NCBI GenBank assembly: GCA_963819385.1
Contig: CAWFVV010000006.1
Span: forward strand, 2,294,001 to 2,358,000
Source: JAVDCA01 sp963819385
Lineage (GTDB): Bacteria; Pseudomonadota; Alphaproteobacteria; Rhizobiales; Xanthobacteraceae
Direction: 5' to 3'
DNA: 64,000 bases
Shown piece after piece: positions 1 through 9,571 of this stretch (position 1 is the stretch's first letter; every line of letters starts with the position of its first letter). A program made the position numbers and the translations under genes. The notes under the pieces are model-generated. The model saw only the letters and a list, made by a program, of their open reading frames with translations. It had not been told where the DNA came from and ran no database searches.

Positions 1-1
1 C

Positions 2-1144
2 ATCGGCCACGTCGACCGCGACATCGTGGTCGAGACCACGATCGACCCGGCCCTGCAGCAGGCGGCCGAGAAGGCGCTCGACGACGTGCTCGCGCAGAAG
101 GGCGCGAAGTTCGCGGTCACGCAGGGCGCGCTCGTCGCGATGACGCCGGAGGGCGCGGTGCGCGCGCTGGTCGGCGGGCGCAATTACGCCGAAAGCCAGT
201 TCAACCGCGCGATCGCGGCGAAGCGCCAGCCCGGCTCGTCGTTCAAGCCCTTCGTCTACCTCACCGCGCTGCAGCGCGGGCTCACCCCCGACACGGTACG
301 CGAGGACAAGCCGATCGAGGTCAAAGGCTGGCATCCCGAGAACTACGAGCATCAGTACTACGGGCCGGTGACGCTCACCCAGGCGCTCGCCCTGTCGCTC
401 AACACCGTGTCGGTGCGTCTCACGCTCGAATCCGGTCCGGCCGCGGTGGCGAAGACCGCCTATCGGCTCGGCATCACGTCGCAGCTCGCCGCGAACCCGT
501 CGCTCGCGCTCGGCACCTCGGAGGTCTCGCCGCTCGAGCTCGTCGGCGCCTATGCGCCGTTCGCGAACGGCGGCGCCGCGGTGGTGCCGCACGTGGTCAC
601 GCGCGTGCGCTCGGCCGACGGCAAGCAGCTGCTCTATACGAACGCCGACGCCTCCTTCCAGGTGGTCGATCCGCGCTACGTCGCGATGATGAACACGATG
701 ATGCGGCAGACGCTGGTCATCGGCACGGCGAAGAGCGCGAGCCTTCCGGGCTGGATCGCGGCCGGCAAGACCGGCACCAGCCAGGATTTCCGCGACGCCT
801 GGTTCATCGGCTACACGGCCCACATGGTGACGGGCGTGTGGCTCGGCAACGACAATTCCTCGCCGACCAAGCACGCGACCGGCGGCGGCCTGCCGGTCGA
901 GGTCTGGAGCCGCTTCATGCGCGCCGCGCACCAGAACGTGCCGGTCGCCGCCCTGCCCGGCCTCGGCACCGGCTGGTTCGCCGGCACGCCGGTCGCCTCG
1001 GCATCGACGGATCGGCTCACGCCGTCCGATCGGCTGGCGCCCGCGCCCGCCCCCACCCCGGTCGCGGCCAACACCAATGTGCGGCCGGAGGCGGATCACG
1101 GGCTCGACGGCTGGTTCCTGGATCGGCTGTTCGGGCGGCGGTAA
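2..1144 (+). CDS. Class A penicillin-binding protein (PBP1a-like), C-terminal part
   Basis: The reading frame is already open at the left edge, so the glycosyltransferase half and N-terminal membrane anchor lie outside the window. What remains is the penicillin-binding transpeptidase domain that cross-links peptidoglycan in the periplasm. Counting residues from the GTG at position 26, the catalytic SSFK motif (SxxK) lies at about 71-74. A later SLN (SxN) motif and a KTGT box followed by DAWFIGYT complete the active-site set. The C-terminal tail after about residue 320 is Ala/Pro-rich and probably disordered. The family assignment is firm; which class A paralogue this is cannot be said without the N-terminus. 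Confidence 0.93.
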   Translation: MGHVDRDIVVETTIDPALQQAAEKALDDVLAQKGAKFAVTQGALVAMTPEGAVRALVGGRNYAESQFNRAIAAKRQPGSSFKPFVYLTALQRGLTPDTVREDKPIEVKGWHPENYEHQYYGPVTLTQALALSLNTVSVRLTLESGPAAVAKTAYRLGITSQLAANPSLALGTSEVSPLELVGAYAPFANGGAAVVPHVVTRVRSADGKQLLYTNADASFQVVDPRYVAMMNTMMRQTLVIGTAKSASLPGWIAAGKTGTSQDFRDAWFIGYTAHMVTGVWLGNDNSSPTKHATGGGLPVEVWSRFMRAAHQNVPVAALPGLGTGWFAGTPVASASTDRLTPSDRLAPAPAPTPVAANTNVRPEADHGLDGWFLDRLFGRR

Positions 1145-1397
1145 GGTTGCGCGCGAGACGCCTCTACCGAAATCATTCGATTTTCTAGGTTCGTTTTGCC
1201 AAATCAGCCCAGGCGTCGTCTGCTCGGCGTGACGCGGTCGATTACCGCCACGCTCGCACCGCTGATATCATTGCGCTTTCCTTGCATGGCTTTTGTTCTG
1301 CCGTTCTGCCGTCTGCCGCTCTGCCGGTTCGCCGAAACCTCCGCGCAGGCCCGCGCCGTGACGCCATCCGGGTCCGCCGCAATCGCAACTTGCTCCA

Positions 1398-1534
1398 CCT
1401 CATCCTGATGAGCCCGCCGGAGGCGGGCGTCTCGAAGGATGGGCTGCGGGTGCAAGCGGCGCCTCATCGGCCGCCCTCGTCCTTCGACACGCATATCGTC
1501 GCGAATGCGACGACATGCTCCTCGGGATGAGGGC
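1398..1534. repeat. Dispersed intergenic repeat, copy 1
   Basis: This element opens with CCTCATCCTGATGAG, carries GCGTCTCGAAGGATGG, and closes with a block around CGACGACATGCTCCTC and GATGAGG. The same architecture recurs at 2772-2917 and, more diverged, at 56071-56290. It looks like a non-coding palindromic repeat of the type common between genes in Rhizobiales. The rest of the gene-free stretch 1145-1687 holds nothing else I can support; short ORFs there lack ribosome sites and protein-like composition. Confidence 0.7.
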
Positions 1535-1687
1535 GGATTACTTCCTCTTATGAGGGCTAAGCGCGAAGAAACGGGCGCGCAAGAACGTTGTGCTGTCCGG
1601 TGGAGTTTTTCGACACCTCGTTGCAGGCCTTCAATCGCAAACGCCCACGGACGATCATCCGGCGGCCTGCCTCGGTCGAACCGGAAT

Positions 1688-2449
1688 TCATTGCCCGACG
1701 AAGATCGGACCACCGAAGCGATAGTTCAGCCGGACGAGGCCAATGTCCACGTCCTCGCGGATATTGTCGCTACGTGTGACCGCGATCGCGGACGCCGGAA
1801 ACGTCACGCTGTCGTTGCCCATGAAAAGATGATCGTACTCGATGCCCACCGACCAGTTCCGCGCAAACCCGTACTCGACCCCCGCGCCCACGGCACCGCC
1901 CCAACGCGTTTCGTTCGCCTGATTGAACACGACATTGGTCGCGGTGAAGAAGGAGCTGTAGCGGTTGTCGGTGACGGCGGCGCCGCCCTTCACGTAGCCG
2001 AGCACGTTGTTCCAGGCATAGCCGACCTGGCCGGTGAACAGGCCGACGGCGTCGATCTTGGTCTAATTGGTGTAGGGAATGATCGCCGTCAGGCTCGGAT
2101 TGGAGCCTTTGAGATCGGCCCAATCACCCTGCGCTTCGATTCCGAACACCCAGTTGTTGAGCTGCCATCGATAACCGATCTGACCGCCGACGAGCCCGCC
2201 GGTCGCGTCGTGGCAACCTTCGGAATTCGGGGTCACCGCGGCGCCTGCGACGCTGAAGATGGTCAGGCACTCATGACTCGACCCGCCGCCCCCGTTGAGA
2301 CCGAGATAAAGGCCGGTCCAATCATACCCAGGGGCGGCCATCGGGGGCGCCTTGGTATAGATCCTTGGCGAAAGGTCAGCGGCGCCAGCCGCGCCGCAGA
2401 AGCCGGCGACAGAAAACAATCCAGCCGCAACGATCGCAAACCGACGCAT
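1688..2449 (-). pseudogene. Outer-membrane beta-barrel porin interrupted by an amber codon
   Basis: Read through, this is a 253-residue protein. A signal peptide (MRRFAIVAAGLFSVAGF, cleavage near GAAGAA) is followed by the DWTGLYLGLNGG opening typical of the small outer-membrane porins abundant in Bradyrhizobium and Brucella (Omp25/31-like). The frame is broken by one TAG at 2063-2065, after the segment ending AIIPYTN. Translation resumes in the same frame with TKIDAVGLFTGQVGYAW and continues to a typical barrel end, LVRLNYRFGGP. No indel is involved, so a single base change (for example CAG to TAG) explains it. The start has an upstream GGGAG. As it stands the product would be a 128-residue half barrel. 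Confidence 0.88.
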
Positions 2450-2771
2450 GCTCAGGCTCCCGAAGCTGAGCCGGGAGGCTAATTCTTTCAGGCATCATGC
2501 GCCAGCGCGGCACAGCCCCAGGTTGCTGTTTTCTGGGAATATGTTGCAAAAATATCCCAGGCCATGGACGGCAAGCACGCCTGATCCGACCGCTCGATTG
2601 ACGAGCGCTTGTTCAAGGACATTCTTCATCCACAGGCGCAGGGCGTGTGCAAAGTCGTCAGCACACCGCACGGCGTCCGTGATAGCGTTTGTGCCCCGAG
2701 CTGGGCGGGTATGGCTGCATGTATTTCACGGTGTCTCCCACGCGCGCCCTCAACGGGCGCCCGCCACAACC

Positions 2772-2917
2772 TGCTCCTCGTGGTGAGGAGCGCGGGCAAA
2801 GCCCGCGCGTCTCGAACCATGGGCCACCGGTGCAAGCAGCGCTGCAGCGGCCCGCCCTCGTCCTTCGAGACGCATGTCGTCGCAAGTGCGACGACATGCT
2901 CCTCAGGGTGAGGACGG
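2772..2917. repeat. Dispersed intergenic repeat, copy 2
   Basis: This is a second copy of the element at 1398-1534, with the shared blocks GCGCGTCTCGAA, CCTCGTCCTTCGAGACGCAT and GACGACATGCTCCTCAGG. It lies in the 519-base gene-free stretch between the porin start (2449) and the methyltransferase-like gene (2969). The remainder of that stretch shows no convincing gene; it presumably contains the promoters of the two divergent neighbours. Confidence 0.7.
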
Positions 2918-2968
2918 GAGCGGGCTTTTTCGCTTGTCGCTCGTCAACCACCATGAAGGGTTCCGATT

Positions 2969-3796
2969 ATGTCAGCTTCGGCTTTGCGTCACATGACCAG
3001 GCACATCATCTCGGTCACGCTGCTGTCGGCAGCGGCGCTCCTGATGCACGGCGCGTCGGCCAGCGCCGCGGAAGCGCTGGATGAAGCCGGACGGACGGCG
3101 TTTCTGGCGGAGCTGCAACCGGTCACCTTGAAGAACTGCAACCTGAAGCGGCTCGGCAGCACCTACGACGGCGGCTATCTGGTTTGCGAGAACCTCAGCG
3201 AGGGCGTGCAGTCGGGCTATTCATACGGCGTCGGCCCCAACGATGAGTTCGGCTGCGACATATCCAAGCGGTATCGCATCCCGGTGCACGAATACGATTG
3301 CTTCGATCCCGCCCGCCCCGCCTGCGTCGGCGGCACCTTCCAGTTCAACAACGAATGCCTCGCGCCGCGCGCGACCCGCGACAAGCATCACCGCGTCTTC
3401 GACAGTCTGCAGAATCAAATCACGAAGAACGGCGATGCCGGCAAACGGCTGTTCGTGAAGATCGACATCGAGGGCGCCGAATGGGAGGCGCTGCTGGCAA
3501 CGCCGGACGACGTGCTCGAGCGCATCGACCAGATCCCGATGGAGATGCATGTCTTCAAAGGGGTCACGGCGCTGCACCTGCAGGTGGTCAAGAAGCTCAA
3601 GAAGCTCTTCTACGTGGTCAACCTGCATTACAACAATTTTGCCTGCAACCCGAAGATGAAGCCTTTGCGGGGAACGGCGTTCGAGGTCTTGCTGGTCAAC
3701 AAGCGGCTCGGCGAGCTCGACACCTCGGCCCCCGTCCCGGCTCCCATGAGCCCACTGAACGCTCCCGACAATCCGCAGGTGCCGGAGTGCAAGTGA
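2969..3796 (+). CDS. Exported methyltransferase-like (FkbM/Methyltransf_24-type) protein
   Basis: A 275-residue protein with an N-terminal signal sequence (hydrophobic stretch about residues 13-30, likely cleavage near ASA-AEA around residue 33). The centre contains DGGYLVCEN, an SYGVGPNDEFGCDIS block, an HEYDCFDP acidic strand and KIDIEGAEWEAL. This set matches the FkbM-like methyltransferases, in which the DIEGAE segment follows the SAM-binding core. Export is odd for a SAM-dependent enzyme, because SAM is cytoplasmic, so catalysis is doubtful. Cysteines are frequent (positions near 43, 57, 79, 95, 102, 112). The start at 2969 is preceded by GAAGGG; the Met eight codons later is an alternative. 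The tail is Pro-rich. Confidence 0.65.
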   Translation: MSASALRHMTRHIISVTLLSAAALLMHGASASAAEALDEAGRTAFLAELQPVTLKNCNLKRLGSTYDGGYLVCENLSEGVQSGYSYGVGPNDEFGCDISKRYRIPVHEYDCFDPARPACVGGTFQFNNECLAPRATRDKHHRVFDSLQNQITKNGDAGKRLFVKIDIEGAEWEALLATPDDVLERIDQIPMEMHVFKGVTALHLQVVKKLKKLFYVVNLHYNNFACNPKMKPLRGTAFEVLLVNKRLGELDTSAPVPAPMSPLNAPDNPQVPECK

Positions 3797-3977
3797 AGGC
3801 GGCGGCCGAGTGGCCGGTCGCGGAGCAAGCTCTAGTCGTCGGAAAGGACTTCGCCGAATTCCTTTCCTGCGAGTTCTTCGCTGCGGTGGGGCCTCACGGC
3901 GAGGGGCGTGCCGCGCGCGATAAAACCGGACCTAAGCCTCGCGTCGATCCAATCGCACTCGACCGTGGTCGGGGGTC

Positions 3978-4739
3978 TCAGACCGCAAGTGCCTCCATGA
4001 TCAGGTTCGTGATCGCATCGGGTTGCGAGATCAGCGCCAGGTGGCTCGCATTGATCTCGATCGTCTTCGCGCCCATGCGCTTGGCCATGAAACGCTCCAG
4101 GTCGGGATTGATCGTCCGGTCCTGGGTGGACACGGCATAGAAACTCGGCTTGGTGCGCCACGCGGCATTCGTCGTCTTTTCGGTCGTCAGCGACTTCTTG
4201 AACGGCTGCTGAACCGCATAGAGAATGCGCGCCTCCTCGGGCGGCAGGTCGCCCGCGAAGTCGTGCAGAAAAGCCTTCTCCGACAACTGGCCCCAATCGT
4301 CGTTGAAAACAATGCCGGCAGTGGCCGGAGGCGTCGGATAGTTCTTTGCCAGCGCCGTATAGTCCTCGCCGGCATCGGGTGCCCGCGCAGCGACGTAGAC
4401 GAGGGCGGTGACCTTCGGATCCACCCCCACCTCCGACACGATCATTCCGGAGAAGGAGTGACCGACGAGCACCGTTGGACCCGACTGCGCCGCGATCGCC
4501 CGCCGCGCGGCCGCCGACGCCGCATCCAGCGAGGTCAGAGGGTTCTGCACACTGGTGCAGTTGATGCCGTGCCGCTGGAGGCGGGGGATGATCTTGGACC
4601 AGCAGGAGCCGTCGGCGAACAATCCGTGCACGAAGACGACATTCTTCGTCTTCAACGACGCCTGGGCGCCGGCAACTCGATTAAGCACCGGAACGGCAGC
4701 CACAGCGGCGGCGGCCCCGATCAATGTCCGTCGATTCAT
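3978..4739 (-). CDS. Secreted alpha/beta hydrolase
   Basis: 253 residues. The N-terminus MNRRTLIGAAAAVAAV is a twin-arginine-like signal peptide ending near AGAQA. The mature part starts with NVVFVHGLFADGSCW, the oxyanion-hole HG motif, and has the nucleophile elbow GHSFSG with Ser95. An acid is plausible at Asp207 (STQDRT) and the catalytic His at 233 (NASHLALISQP). This matches the AB hydrolase_6 family of small esterases; the substrate is unknown. The chosen ATG has GGAG a few bases upstream; a second ATG directly before it (4742) is equally possible. The next gene on the same strand ends well upstream, so it may be transcribed alone or from the 5080 region. Confidence 0.85.
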   Translation of the reverse strand: MNRRTLIGAAAAVAAVPVLNRVAGAQASLKTKNVVFVHGLFADGSCWSKIIPRLQRHGINCTSVQNPLTSLDAASAAARRAIAAQSGPTVLVGHSFSGMIVSEVGVDPKVTALVYVAARAPDAGEDYTALAKNYPTPPATAGIVFNDDWGQLSEKAFLHDFAGDLPPEEARILYAVQQPFKKSLTTEKTTNAAWRTKPSFYAVSTQDRTINPDLERFMAKRMGAKTIEINASHLALISQPDAITNLIMEALAV

Positions 4740-4801
4740 CATCGTCTCCATCGAGCTGCTCCGGGACAGTGCGTCGCGTAACGCGAAAGTTTTTGTCGAC
4801 A

Positions 4802-5080
4802 TCAGTTCGTCCCCTGCAGCTGAAAATCGTTGTAGCCAGGGCCGTCCGGATCGTACGGAACACTGGTCCCGTAGAATTCCTCCGGCCGCGCGCCGTACGC
4901 CCCAGAGGCGCCGTACGCGTTGTAAGCCCCGTATGCGTTGTACACGCGCGCATGCGGGGCGGGCGCGGCGTGGCGTCGCCCGCCATCCGCAGAACGGGCG
5001 TCGGCGCCGTGACCCGCCAGGCCGAAGGCGAGCACCGCCGCGAGCAGCCGAAGACGCTTTGAGACGCAGCGCATTGCCAT
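4802..5080 (-). CDS. Small secreted Tyr/Ala/Gly-rich protein ending in DFQLQG
   Basis: 92 residues starting MAMRCVSKRLRLL, with a clear signal peptide and cleavage near GADA. The mature part is low complexity with NAYGAYNAYGASGAYGA repeats and ends YNDFQLQGTN. The start is set by a good ribosome site (GGAAGGGA) just upstream of 5080; an upstream Met at 5101 lacks one. The protein at 13880-14122 shares the layout: signal peptide, AYA-type repeats and a C-terminal DFQLEGGRN. The two are probable paralogues of an uncharacterised secreted family. Function unknown. Confidence 0.75.
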   Translation of the reverse strand: MAMRCVSKRLRLLAAVLAFGLAGHGADARSADGGRRHAAPAPHARVYNAYGAYNAYGASGAYGARPEEFYGTSVPYDPDGPGYNDFQLQGTN

Positions 5081-5266
5081 GTTCCCTTCCGAGGTTCGCA
5101 TGTGGTGCCAAGGTCGGTCCGCCCCCGGCCTCGATTGGTAGGTAGTGCGCGCTCAGCGCGTCACTTGTCGCGAATTGCCGCAGCTTGCGCGCGGTTGCGT
5201 ACCCCGGGGCCACATTCGCGTGATGGGACCCGTCCAGCACCCGGCACCGATGATCGTGCCGGGCGG

Positions 5267-8200
5267 TCACTCGGCCGGCACGAGCGCGGGCGCGCCGTGC
5301 CCGCGCCGGCGCGCGATCCATCCGGCGAGGCGGTCGAGATACAGATAGACCACCGGCGTCGTGTAGAGCGTGAGCAGCTGCGACAACATCAGGCCGCCGA
5401 CGATCGTGTAGCCGAGCGGCTGGCGGATCTCCGAGCCTGTCCCGGTGCCGAGCATCAACGGCACGCCGCCGAGCAGTGCCGCCATGGTGGTCATCAGGAT
5501 CGGACGGAACCGCAGCACGCAGGCGCGGTAGATCAACTCCTCCGAGCTCAGGCCGTCGTTCTTCTCGGTATGCAGCGCGAAGTCGACCAGCATGATGCCG
5601 TTCTTCTTCACGATACCGATCAGCAGGATCATGCCGAGGATGGCGATCACGCTGAGGTCCATGTGGACGGCCATCAAGAGGAGCAGCGCGCCGATGCCGG
5701 CCGACGGCAGCGTCGACAGGATGGTGAGGGGATGGATCACGCTCTCGTAGAGCACGCCGAGAATGATGTAGATGACGATCAGCGCGGCGGCGATCAGGAT
5801 CGGCTCGCCGGCCAATGACGACGTGAACGCGCTGGCGTTGCCCTGGAAGGTGGCCACCAGCGACAACGGCTTGCCGCTTTGCCGCTGGAACGCATCGATC
5901 GCCGCGACGGCGTCGCCGAGGGAAGCGCCCGGCTTGAGGTTGAACGAGATCGTCACCGACGGAAACAGGCCCTGATGATTGATGACGAGCGGCGACGTCG
6001 TGATCGAGCTGTTGACGAGCGTGCTCAACGGGACCTGCTGCCCGGCCGATGAATTCACGTAGATGCGGTTGAGCGTGTCCGGGCTGGATTGATCCTTCGG
6101 CGCGACCTCGAGGATGACGCGGTACTGGTTGAGCGTCGAATAGATGGTCGAGGCGATGCGCTGGCCGAAGGCGTCGTCGAGCGTGTTGTCGATCGTCGAC
6201 GGCTGGATTCCGAAGCTCGACGCGACATCGCGGTTGACCGTCACGTTTAGCATCGGCCCGGCGCTCTCCTGGTCGGTGGCGACATCGGTGACGCCCGGAA
6301 TGGTCTTGAATTTCTTCACGAATAGGTCGGTCCAGTGCTGGAGCTCGTTCGCGTCGGCGTCGGTCAGCGTATATTGGTACTGCGTCTTGTTGAGCCGCCC
6401 GCCGATGGTGATGTCCTGCGCGGGCTGCATGAACACCGAGATGCCCTCGATGCCGGCGAGCTTCCGGTTCAGCCGGGCGACCACCTGATCGGCGCTGGCG
6501 TCGCGCTGATCGCGCGGCTTCAGGGCGATGAACAGGCGGCCCTGGTTCGGCGCCGCGGTCGGGCCACCCGGGCCGATGTTGTGGCCGACGGTGTCGACCG
6601 CGGGGTCCTTCAGGATGACCTTCACGGCGGCGAGCTGGCGCTGCGCCATCGCCTGGAACGACGTGTTCTGCGCGGCCTCGGTGATGCCGAGGATCAGGCC
6701 GGTGTCCTGCTGCGGAAAGAAGCCCTTCGGGATCACGACATAGAGGTAGCCGGTCGTCGCGATGGTCGCGAGCATGACCATCAACGTGATGAACCGGTGG
6801 CGCAGCGCGACCTTGAGGCTCGCCTCATAGAGCCCGAGCAGGCCGTCGAAGGCGCGCTCGGAGACGCGGTAGAGCCATCCGTGATCCTTGGTCTGCGGCT
6901 TGAGCAGGCGCGCGCACATCATCGGCGTGAGCGTGAGCGAGATCACCAGCGAGAGGACGAGCGAGACGCTGATCGCGATCGCGAACTCGCGAAACAGCAT
7001 GCCCACATAACCGCCCATCAGGAACAACGGGATGAACACCGCGATGAGCGACAGCGTGATCGACACGATGGTGAAGCCGATCTCGCCCGCGCCCTTGAGC
7101 GCCGCCTCCATCGGGCTCAAGCCCTCCTCGAGATGGCGCACGATGTTTTCGATCACGACCACCGCGTCGTCGACGACGAAGCCGACGCCGATCGACAGCG
7201 CCATGAGCGAGAGGTTGTCGAGGCTGTAGCCGAGCTCATAGAGCACCGCGAAGGTGCCGATCAGCGACAGCGGCACCGTGATCGCCGGGATGACGGTGGC
7301 CCAGAAGTTGCGCAGGAAGACGAAGATCACCATCACGACCAGGGCGATCGTGAGCACCAGGGTGAACTGCACGTCGACGACCGACGCGCGGATGGTCTGG
7401 GTGCGGTCGGAAATGACGTTGAGCTTGATCGTGGGCGGAATCGATGCTTGCAGTTGCGGCAGCAGCGCCTTGATGCGATCGACGGTGTCGATGACGTTCG
7501 CGCCGGGCACACGCTGCACCGCGAGGATGATGGCGCGCTGCGTGTTGAACCACCCGCCGATCAGGTCGTTCTGCGGTCCCTCGACGGCCTGTCCGATGTC
7601 GCGGATGCGTACCGGCGAGCCGTTGCGGTAGGCGACGATCAGGTTGTTGTAGGCGTCCGGCTTGAGCAGCTGATCGTTGGTGTTGAGCGTCCATGATTGC
7701 TGCGCGCTGTTGAGCGTGCCCTTCGGCAGATCGACGTTGGCCTGGGCGAGCACGTTGCGCACGTCCTCGAGCCCGATGCCGCGGTTGGCGAGCGCCTGGG
7801 GGTCGACGCGCACGCGGATCGCGGGCGCCTGCTGGCCGCCGAGGCCGACGAGACCGACGCCGGGCACCGCCGAGATCTTCGGCAGCAGGATGTTCTCGGC
7901 GTAGGCGTCGACCGTGGTCAGCGGCAGCGTGTCCGACGTGAGGCCGAGCACGAGGATCGGCGTATCGGCCGGGTTGACCTTGCGGATCGTGGGCGGAAAC
8001 GGAATGCCGGCCGGCAGGTACGGGCTCGCCGCGTTGATCGCGGCGAGCACGTCGGTGGCGGCGCTGTCGACCGAGCGGCTGAGATCGAACTGGACGGTGA
8101 GCGATGTGAAGCCGAGCGCGCTCGCCGAGGTGAGCTGGGTGATGCCGGGAATCTGCGTGATCTGCTGCTCGAGCGGCGTTGCGACCGTCGCCGCCATGGT

Positions 8201-8371
8201 GTTGGGATCGGCGCCGGGAAACTGGGCCGTCACCTGGATGGTCGGATAGTTCACATTGGGGAGCGCCGCGACCGGCAGCAGCCGATAGGACACGAGGCCG
8301 CCCAGCAACAGGCCGACCATCAGCAGGGCGGTCGCGATCGGACGATGGATGAACGGGGCTGAGATGTTCAT
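5267..8371 (-). CDS. RND multidrug efflux inner-membrane transporter (MdtB/MdtC-like)
   Basis: 1034 residues, the usual length for HAE1-type RND pumps. The N-terminus MNISAPFIHRPIATALLM is the standard cytoplasmic helix plus TM1. A first periplasmic porter region follows, then TM2-6 with the proton-relay motif GFVVDDAVVVIENI at about residue 400, whose paired Asp are essential in the family. A second porter region and TM8-12 include LGMILLIGIVKKNGIMLVDFA. The periplasmic loops resemble MdtB/MdtC (MuxB/C) more than AcrB. The gene overlaps its adaptor by four bases (ATGA at 8368-8371), so they are translationally coupled. No outer-membrane factor gene is adjacent, so the pump probably borrows a TolC-like channel. 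Confidence 0.95.
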   Translation of the reverse strand: MNISAPFIHRPIATALLMVGLLLGGLVSYRLLPVAALPNVNYPTIQVTAQFPGADPNTMAATVATPLEQQITQIPGITQLTSASALGFTSLTVQFDLSRSVDSAATDVLAAINAASPYLPAGIPFPPTIRKVNPADTPILVLGLTSDTLPLTTVDAYAENILLPKISAVPGVGLVGLGGQQAPAIRVRVDPQALANRGIGLEDVRNVLAQANVDLPKGTLNSAQQSWTLNTNDQLLKPDAYNNLIVAYRNGSPVRIRDIGQAVEGPQNDLIGGWFNTQRAIILAVQRVPGANVIDTVDRIKALLPQLQASIPPTIKLNVISDRTQTIRASVVDVQFTLVLTIALVVMVIFVFLRNFWATVIPAITVPLSLIGTFAVLYELGYSLDNLSLMALSIGVGFVVDDAVVVIENIVRHLEEGLSPMEAALKGAGEIGFTIVSITLSLIAVFIPLFLMGGYVGMLFREFAIAISVSLVLSLVISLTLTPMMCARLLKPQTKDHGWLYRVSERAFDGLLGLYEASLKVALRHRFITLMVMLATIATTGYLYVVIPKGFFPQQDTGLILGITEAAQNTSFQAMAQRQLAAVKVILKDPAVDTVGHNIGPGGPTAAPNQGRLFIALKPRDQRDASADQVVARLNRKLAGIEGISVFMQPAQDITIGGRLNKTQYQYTLTDADANELQHWTDLFVKKFKTIPGVTDVATDQESAGPMLNVTVNRDVASSFGIQPSTIDNTLDDAFGQRIASTIYSTLNQYRVILEVAPKDQSSPDTLNRIYVNSSAGQQVPLSTLVNSSITTSPLVINHQGLFPSVTISFNLKPGASLGDAVAAIDAFQRQSGKPLSLVATFQGNASAFTSSLAGEPILIAAALIVIYIILGVLYESVIHPLTILSTLPSAGIGALLLLMAVHMDLSVIAILGMILLIGIVKKNGIMLVDFALHTEKNDGLSSEELIYRACVLRFRPILMTTMAALLGGVPLMLGTGTGSEIRQPLGYTIVGGLMLSQLLTLYTTPVVYLYLDRLAGWIARRRGHGAPALVPAE

Positions 8372-9540
8372 GGCAAGGCCTGCTCGACGGCGCTGGTGAG
8401 GTTCGCCTCCTGGGCCGCGTTTCCGTGCAGGAATTGCACATGCGCGCCCGGCTCGAGCCGATACTGCCCGGCCACCACGACGGTCTCATTCGCCGCGAGA
8501 CCTGACTCGATCAGCGCCTGCCCGTCGCTCATCTGTCCGACCGTGACAGGGCGCACCTGCGCGACGCCGTCGCTGCCGACGGCATAGACATACGCGCCAT
8601 GCGGCCCCTGTTGCACCGCCGGCACCGGAACGGTGATCCCGTTCTTGCGCGTGGTGAGCAGCAGTCGTGCGTTGACCAGCTCGCCCGGCCAGAGCAGGCG
8701 CCGCGCATTGGGAAAGTCCGCGCGCAGCTGGATCGTGCCGGTCGTCTGGATGATCTGGTTGTTGATCAGCACCAGCTTGCCCTCATCGAGCTTCGTCTTG
8801 TCGTCCTGGCTGTAGGCCTGGACGCCGACCGTCCCCTTCTCGAGCTCGTTCTGGACTTCCGTGAAGTCCGTCTCGGGCAGTGTGAAGATGATCGAGATCG
8901 GCTGGATCTGCGTGACATCAACCAGGCCGTTCGGATCGGTCGGGTGAACAATGTTGCCTTCGTCGATCTGCCGGATGCCGGTCACGCCGTCGATCGGCGC
9001 GGTGAGGTTGGTGTAGCTCAGGTTCACGCGCGCGGACTCGATGACCGCCTCGTCGGACTTCACCATCGCCTTGAGTTGCGCAAGCTGCGCCCTCTGGGTG
9101 TCGACGAGTTGCGTTGTCGCGAAGCCTTTCGCGGCGAGCGGCTCATAGCGATCGAGGTTCGCCTGGGCGTTCTGCACCTGGGCCTGGTCGCGATCGCGGT
9201 TGGCGATCGCCTGGTCGAGTTGCGCCTGATACGGCCGCGGATCGATCTGGGCGAGAAGATCGCCCTTCTTCACGGTCTGCCCCTGCCGAAACGTGATCTT
9301 GACGAGCTGACCGGTGACCTGGCTGCGCACGATCACATTATTGTAGGCGATCACCGTCCCGACCCCGCGCAGATAGATCGGCACGTCGCCACGCGTGACC
9401 TGCGTGGCGACGACCGGGACGGACGCCGCTGGAGGCGCCGCTTCGGCCGGGCGCGGCGTGCGGGCGAAGACATAGCCCGCAATGACGCCGCCCGCCGCGA
9501 GCACCGCCACGGTCGAGACCATCATCAATTTCCGTCGCAT
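8368..9540 (-). CDS. RND efflux periplasmic adaptor (MdtA-like membrane fusion protein)
   Basis: 390 residues. An N-terminal signal/anchor helix (residues about 7-27) is followed by the barrel-sandwich segment VGTVIAYNNVIVRSQVTGQLVKITFRQ. A long alpha-hairpin rich in Gln/Ala (PYQAQLDQAIANRDRDQAQVQ) comes next, then the second lipoyl half (TAPIDGVTGIRQIDEGN), a beta-barrel domain and the membrane-proximal domain. This is the canonical order for MFPs of HAE1 RND pumps. It is the first gene of the two-gene efflux operon, and its stop overlaps the pump start. The short region to 9572 leads into an unrelated small secreted-protein gene upstream. Confidence 0.94.
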   Translation of the reverse strand: MRRKLMMVSTVAVLAAGGVIAGYVFARTPRPAEAAPPAASVPVVATQVTRGDVPIYLRGVGTVIAYNNVIVRSQVTGQLVKITFRQGQTVKKGDLLAQIDPRPYQAQLDQAIANRDRDQAQVQNAQANLDRYEPLAAKGFATTQLVDTQRAQLAQLKAMVKSDEAVIESARVNLSYTNLTAPIDGVTGIRQIDEGNIVHPTDPNGLVDVTQIQPISIIFTLPETDFTEVQNELEKGTVGVQAYSQDDKTKLDEGKLVLINNQIIQTTGTIQLRADFPNARRLLWPGELVNARLLLTTRKNGITVPVPAVQQGPHGAYVYAVGSDGVAQVRPVTVGQMSDGQALIESGLAANETVVVAGQYRLEPGAHVQFLHGNAAQEANLTSAVEQALP

Positions 9541-9571
9541 CGGTCTTCTCCCTCGAACGCCCCGGCGATGC

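Noticed and set aside
6335..7696. Plus-strand frame of 453 codons inside the RND pump gene
   Set aside because: Antisense shadow of a strongly conserved transporter; no protein-like features.
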